Part shown: one piece after another, positions 6,931 through 9,743 of the stretch
How the letters are laid out: each line of letters begins with the position of its first letter
Numbering within the stretch: position 1 is the first letter of the stretch
Assembly: GCA_025361685.1 (NCBI GenBank)
Contig: JANYKE010000214.1
Location: forward strand, 1-9,743
Direction: 5' to 3'
DNA from: Eubacteriales bacterium
GTDB lineage: Bacteria > Bacillota > Clostridia > JANYKE01
Length of the DNA stretch: 9,743 bases
Notes under the pieces: generated by a model
What the model was told of the DNA's origin: nothing
The model's input: the letters and a program-made list of their open reading frames with translations, nothing else
Database searches by the model: none
Translations under genes and position numbers: made by a program

Positions 6931-6944
6931 GGAGGATGATTTTG
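6931..6944 (+). promoter_or_regulatory. Ribosome binding site favouring a TTG start for the first exporter
   Basis: GGAGG at 6931-6935 directly abuts the ATG at 6936, leaving no spacer, so that ATG is unlikely to be used. The in-frame TTG at 6942 lies 6 bases after GGAGG, a workable distance, and gives an N-terminus (MKAFAWLLPYILKYKW) typical of these half-transporters. Confidence 0.65.
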
Positions 6945-8744
6945 AAGGCATTTGCATGGCTATTGCCATACATATTAAAGTATAAATGGCGTTTCATTTT
7001 CGCACTCACTCTGGTTGCCCTTGAAACCGTTCTCATTCTCATCAATCCAAACATTGTTGGTAAAATTGTCGATGACGTCATTAACGGCGGCAAAATTTAT
7101 CTTCTGCCCTACTATGTCGGAACAATCGGCGCAATAACAATTGCATACTCTGCTATTCGTTACACCTTCCGCTACAATTTAGAAATAGCTTCACAAAATC
7201 TAGTCATAGATATTCGTTCAAAGCTGTACAGTAAGCTTCAATCTCTCGACTTTGCATTTTTTGATAAAAATAAAACCGGTGAAATTCTTTCAAAGTTAAC
7301 CGGTGATATGGACGCAATAAGATATTTTACTGCATATGTAGTGTACGCCGTTTTCCAATTCGCCTTGCAAATCTGCATAGTCATCCCGATGTTCATGTTT
7401 ATCAGCGTACCTTTCACACTTTGCATTCTGGTGCTGATGCCTTTCATCGCATTGATTGCATCCAAACTTTCCAAAAGCGTTCGCCCGGCATTCTTGGCTG
7501 TCCGCGAACAGTTCTCGCGCCTTAACTCAGTCGTTCAGGAAAATATCAGCGGCAACAGAGTTGTAAAAGCATTTGCACGTGAGGATTACGAGGTCGAAAA
7601 ATTTGAAAAAGAAAATCAAGGCTACATGAATGAAAATCTAAAAGCATCAAGAATCTGGCAGAAGTATCTACCGTTCCTTGATGCCATGGCCAACTCGACA
7701 ACAGTCGTAATTATTTTGCTTGGTGGAATCTTCGTCATCAACGGTGCAATTTCTCTGGGTCAGCTCGTTGTATTTATCGGACTGTCATGGGCAATCAACA
7801 ATCCAATGAAGATGTCAGGGTTTCTTATCAATGATATTCAGCGAACAGCAACTGCCTGCGACAAAATTTACTTCCTGCTCACAACAAAGCCACGCATTGA
7901 AAATATCGATGCTCTTCTCAATGACTCGGAAAATACGGATGATGTTTCGGTGAGCGGGAAAATACTCAAGGGCAAAATTGAATTCAAGGATGTCACTTTT
8001 AAGCAAGGGCAAAATGTTATTCTCAGCGATATAAATTTTACATGTTTACCCGGACAGACAATTGGAATAATCGGTCCAACCGGTTCAGGCAAATCTTCAC
8101 TAATAAATTTGATTCCAAGATATTACGACTGCTTCACCGGCGAAGTTCTGGTTGATGATGTCAATGTAAAAGATCTTGGTCTTAATACTCTTCGCGATAA
8201 TATCGCCGTTACAATGCAGGACATTTTTCTTTTCTCAGATACGATTGCTGCAAATATTTCCTACGGAATTCCTGACGCAACCGAAGAAGAAGTTGCTGCC
8301 GCTGCACATACAGCTTGTGCTGATGAGTTCATTGACAAAATGGCTGACGGCTACGACGCAGTAATCGGTGAGTACGGAGTTGGGCTATCGGGCGGACAGC
8401 GTCAGCGTCTTTCGCTCGCGCGTGCAATTTTGAAAAATACTCCGATCCTTATTCTCGACGATACGACATCTGCTCTTGATATGGAGACCGAGCATAAAAT
8501 TCAAGCAGGCTTAAAAAATCTGACCGGCAACAAAACAGTTTTTATTATCGCACATAGAATTGCTTCAATAAAAAATGCTGATCTAATTCTTGTAATTGAA
8601 AATGGAAAGATTACAGAAATGGGCAAACATAAAGACCTGCTTGCAAATGGAGGATACTACTACGATACTTTTGCAATTCAGCATGCTGACGACCTGCATA
8701 AAATTGAAGCGATAGAAAAGGAGGTGACAGAAAGTGGCCGCTAA
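6942..8744 (+). CDS. ABC half-exporter subunit with degenerate catalytic site (BmrC/TM287/LmrC-like)
   Basis: A 600-residue type IV ABC exporter half: six-helix transmembrane domain (about 1-310), then an ATPase domain (about 345-580). The motifs are Walker A GPTGSGKS at 378-385 (Lys384), Q-loop Gln426, signature LSGGQ at 482-486, Walker B ILILD ending at Asp506, D-loop SALD at 510-513 and switch His538. The residue after Walker B, normally the catalytic Glu, is Asp507. The A-loop aromatic expected after VTF is Gln355 (VTFKQG). Both point to a weakly or non-hydrolysing site. In heterodimeric exporters of this type (LmrC, BmrC, TM287) the first subunit carries this Asp, while the partner keeps Glu. 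The intact LSGGQ would complete the partner's active site. The next gene overlaps by 11 bases and encodes the presumed partner. Substrate unknown; drugs or lipids are typical of the family. An in-frame ATG at 6936 would add two residues. Confidence 0.93.
   Translation: MKAFAWLLPYILKYKWRFIFALTLVALETVLILINPNIVGKIVDDVINGGKIYLLPYYVGTIGAITIAYSAIRYTFRYNLEIASQNLVIDIRSKLYSKLQSLDFAFFDKNKTGEILSKLTGDMDAIRYFTAYVVYAVFQFALQICIVIPMFMFISVPFTLCILVLMPFIALIASKLSKSVRPAFLAVREQFSRLNSVVQENISGNRVVKAFAREDYEVEKFEKENQGYMNENLKASRIWQKYLPFLDAMANSTTVVIILLGGIFVINGAISLGQLVVFIGLSWAINNPMKMSGFLINDIQRTATACDKIYFLLTTKPRIENIDALLNDSENTDDVSVSGKILKGKIEFKDVTFKQGQNVILSDINFTCLPGQTIGIIGPTGSGKSSLINLIPRYYDCFTGEVLVDDVNVKDLGLNTLRDNIAVTMQDIFLFSDTIAANISYGIPDATEEEVAAAAHTACADEFIDKMADGYDAVIGEYGVGLSGGQRQRLSLARAILKNTPILILDDTTSALDMETEHKIQAGLKNLTGNKTVFIIAHRIASIKNADLILVIENGKITEMGKHKDLLANGGYYYDTFAIQHADDLHKIEAIEKEVTESGR
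8718..8727 (+). promoter_or_regulatory. Full-consensus ribosome binding site of the second exporter
   Basis: AAGGAGGTGA is complementary to the 16S rRNA 3' end along its whole length. It lies within the last codons of the first exporter gene. From GGAGG there are 9 bases to the GTG at 8734, which fixes that start. Confidence 0.85.
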
Positions 8745-9743
8745 AGAAGTTAACAAATACAACGTTGACGAAAGTCTTGAAAACGAATTTAATTTTGGAC
8801 ACCTGAAAAGGCTGCTAAAATATTTGTCGCCTCATAAGAAAACTGTTGCCCTAACATTATTATTTATGGTTTGCATCAGCGCGCTTTCGCTTGCCGGACC
8901 TTACCTCATTAAGATTGCAATTGACACAATGATTCCCACTAAAAATATAACCGGGCTCGTTATACTTGCTTCAATTTATTTTTGTGTTTTCGTGGCATCT
9001 GCGATTCTGCTTAAATTCAGAATGAGGCTCATGGTTAAGCTCGGGCAGCAAATTATTCACGACATCAGAACTGACGTGTTTAAGAAGCTGCAGGAGCTGC
9101 CTTTCACTTATTACGACAGCCGCCCACATGGTAAAATTTTAATTCGAGTTGTAAATTATATTAATTCTCTGAGCGATTTGCTTTCGACCGGATTAATCGA
9201 CATGATAACAAATTTAATTACACTTTTTTTCATCATCGGTCTCATGTTTTCGCTCAACGTTACTCTTGCTCTTCTATCGTTTACAGTTTTGCCATTTCTT
9301 TTTGTCGGAATTATGGTTATAAAGAAATTCCAACGCAAGGCATGGCAGCTTAACAGTGCCAAGAATTCAAATCTCACTGCATACATGCACGAGAGTATTG
9401 CGGGAATGAAAATTACTCAAAGCTTTGTGAGAGAGAAAAAGAATTTTGGTATTTTCAAAAAGCTTAGTCATGAAGTTAAAGATTCATGGATGGGAGCTGT
9501 GCGTTGGCAGTTTATGACGCCAATACTAATTGATATTCTTGCTTTTGTTGCCACGGGACTCATCTACTTTTTCTCACTCTATTTTAATTTTGGAATTGTA
9601 ATACAGACCGGTGTGCTGATTGCTTTTATTAGTTATAACGAGCGTTTCTGGCAGCCTATCGTTGGTCTCGGAAATTTCTACAACTCAATTATTACGGCGA
9701 TGGCTTATCTTGAACGTATTTTCGAAACACTTGATGAAAAAAT
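8734..9743 (+). CDS. Second ABC half-exporter subunit (partial, ATPase domain off the right edge)
   Basis: The window holds the first 336 residues, covering a cytosolic N-tail (1-22), an elbow helix near HLKRLLKYLSPHKK and the six-helix transmembrane domain. Family features include the coupling segment ELPFTYYDSRPHGKILIRV (about 121-139), where relatives read FFD-x-x-x-x-G-x-I-x-x-R, and the later stretch HESIAGMKITQSFVREKKN (219-237), matching the E-x-I-x-G-x-x-x-I-x-x-F-x-x-E pattern. About 240 residues with the ATPase motifs lie beyond the edge. GTG at 8734 is the start because of the strong AAGGAGGTGA upstream. The 11-base overlap with the preceding gene indicates translational coupling and equal production, as expected for a heterodimer (LmrD/BmrD/TM288-like position). 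The prediction that its Walker B has Glu rests on its partner and cannot be seen here. Confidence 0.92.
   Translation, partial: MAAKEVNKYNVDESLENEFNFGHLKRLLKYLSPHKKTVALTLLFMVCISALSLAGPYLIKIAIDTMIPTKNITGLVILASIYFCVFVASAILLKFRMRLMVKLGQQIIHDIRTDVFKKLQELPFTYYDSRPHGKILIRVVNYINSLSDLLSTGLIDMITNLITLFFIIGLMFSLNVTLALLSFTVLPFLFVGIMVIKKFQRKAWQLNSAKNSNLTAYMHESIAGMKITQSFVREKKNFGIFKKLSHEVKDSWMGAVRWQFMTPILIDILAFVATGLIYFFSLYFNFGIVIQTGVLIAFISYNERFWQPIVGLGNFYNSIITAMAYLERIFETLDEK

Noticed and set aside
6914..6985. 23-codon frame MTKQDLEDDFEG... overlapping the exporter start
   Set aside because: It is too short, has no ribosome binding site, and most of it lies within the exporter coding region in another frame.

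Overview
The window looks like the chromosome of an anaerobic, fairly AT-rich bacterium, most likely a Firmicute of the Clostridia type. The reasons are strong purine-rich ribosome binding sites (one complete AAGGAGGTGA), frequent TTG and GTG starts, sigma-70/sigma-A type promoters, a Cys-type cytosolic sulfatase, an energy-converting hydrogenase-like membrane operon and a clostridial-style pair of ABC half-exporters. This placement is inferred from the style of the genes; the species cannot be named from the sequence.

Positions 1-4973 (minus strand) hold a tightly packed operon for the membrane arm of a group 4 [NiFe]-hydrogenase (hydrogenase-4/formate hydrogenlyase-like) complex, in the order hyfB (antiporter-like), hyfC (NuoH-like), hyfE (NuoK-related) and hyfF (antiporter-like, running off the left edge). 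Gaps between genes are 15, 2 and 3 bases, and each downstream gene has a ribosome binding site at or inside the end of the gene before it. The hyfD gene of the E. coli hyf operon is absent, leaving two antiporter-like subunits. The hydrogenase large and small subunits are not in the window, so a true hydrogenase cannot be told from a related complex that lacks the NiFe site (Ehr type). The 158-base leader of this operon carries a 20-bp duplication containing a whole ribosome binding site plus TTG start, followed by five 10-bp tandem units with an invariant CAC.

Positions 5132-6670 (minus strand) encode a cytosolic Cys-type sulfatase of family S1. From 6671 to 6935 there is a 265-base divergent control region. 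It has a convincing promoter for each side, a tandem 9-bp repeat in the sulfatase leader, an AT-rich palindrome between the two promoters, and a T8 tract inside the spacer of the rightward promoter.

Positions 6942-9743 (plus strand) encode two overlapping ABC half-exporters. The first has Asp at the catalytic Glu position of Walker B and lacks the A-loop tyrosine, so the pair is probably a heterodimeric exporter with one degenerate ATP site. The second subunit is cut by the right edge before its ATPase domain.

No RNA gene, CRISPR array, insertion sequence or phage gene was seen. All gene families here are known. The most unusual material is the repeat architecture upstream of hyfB and upstream of the sulfatase.
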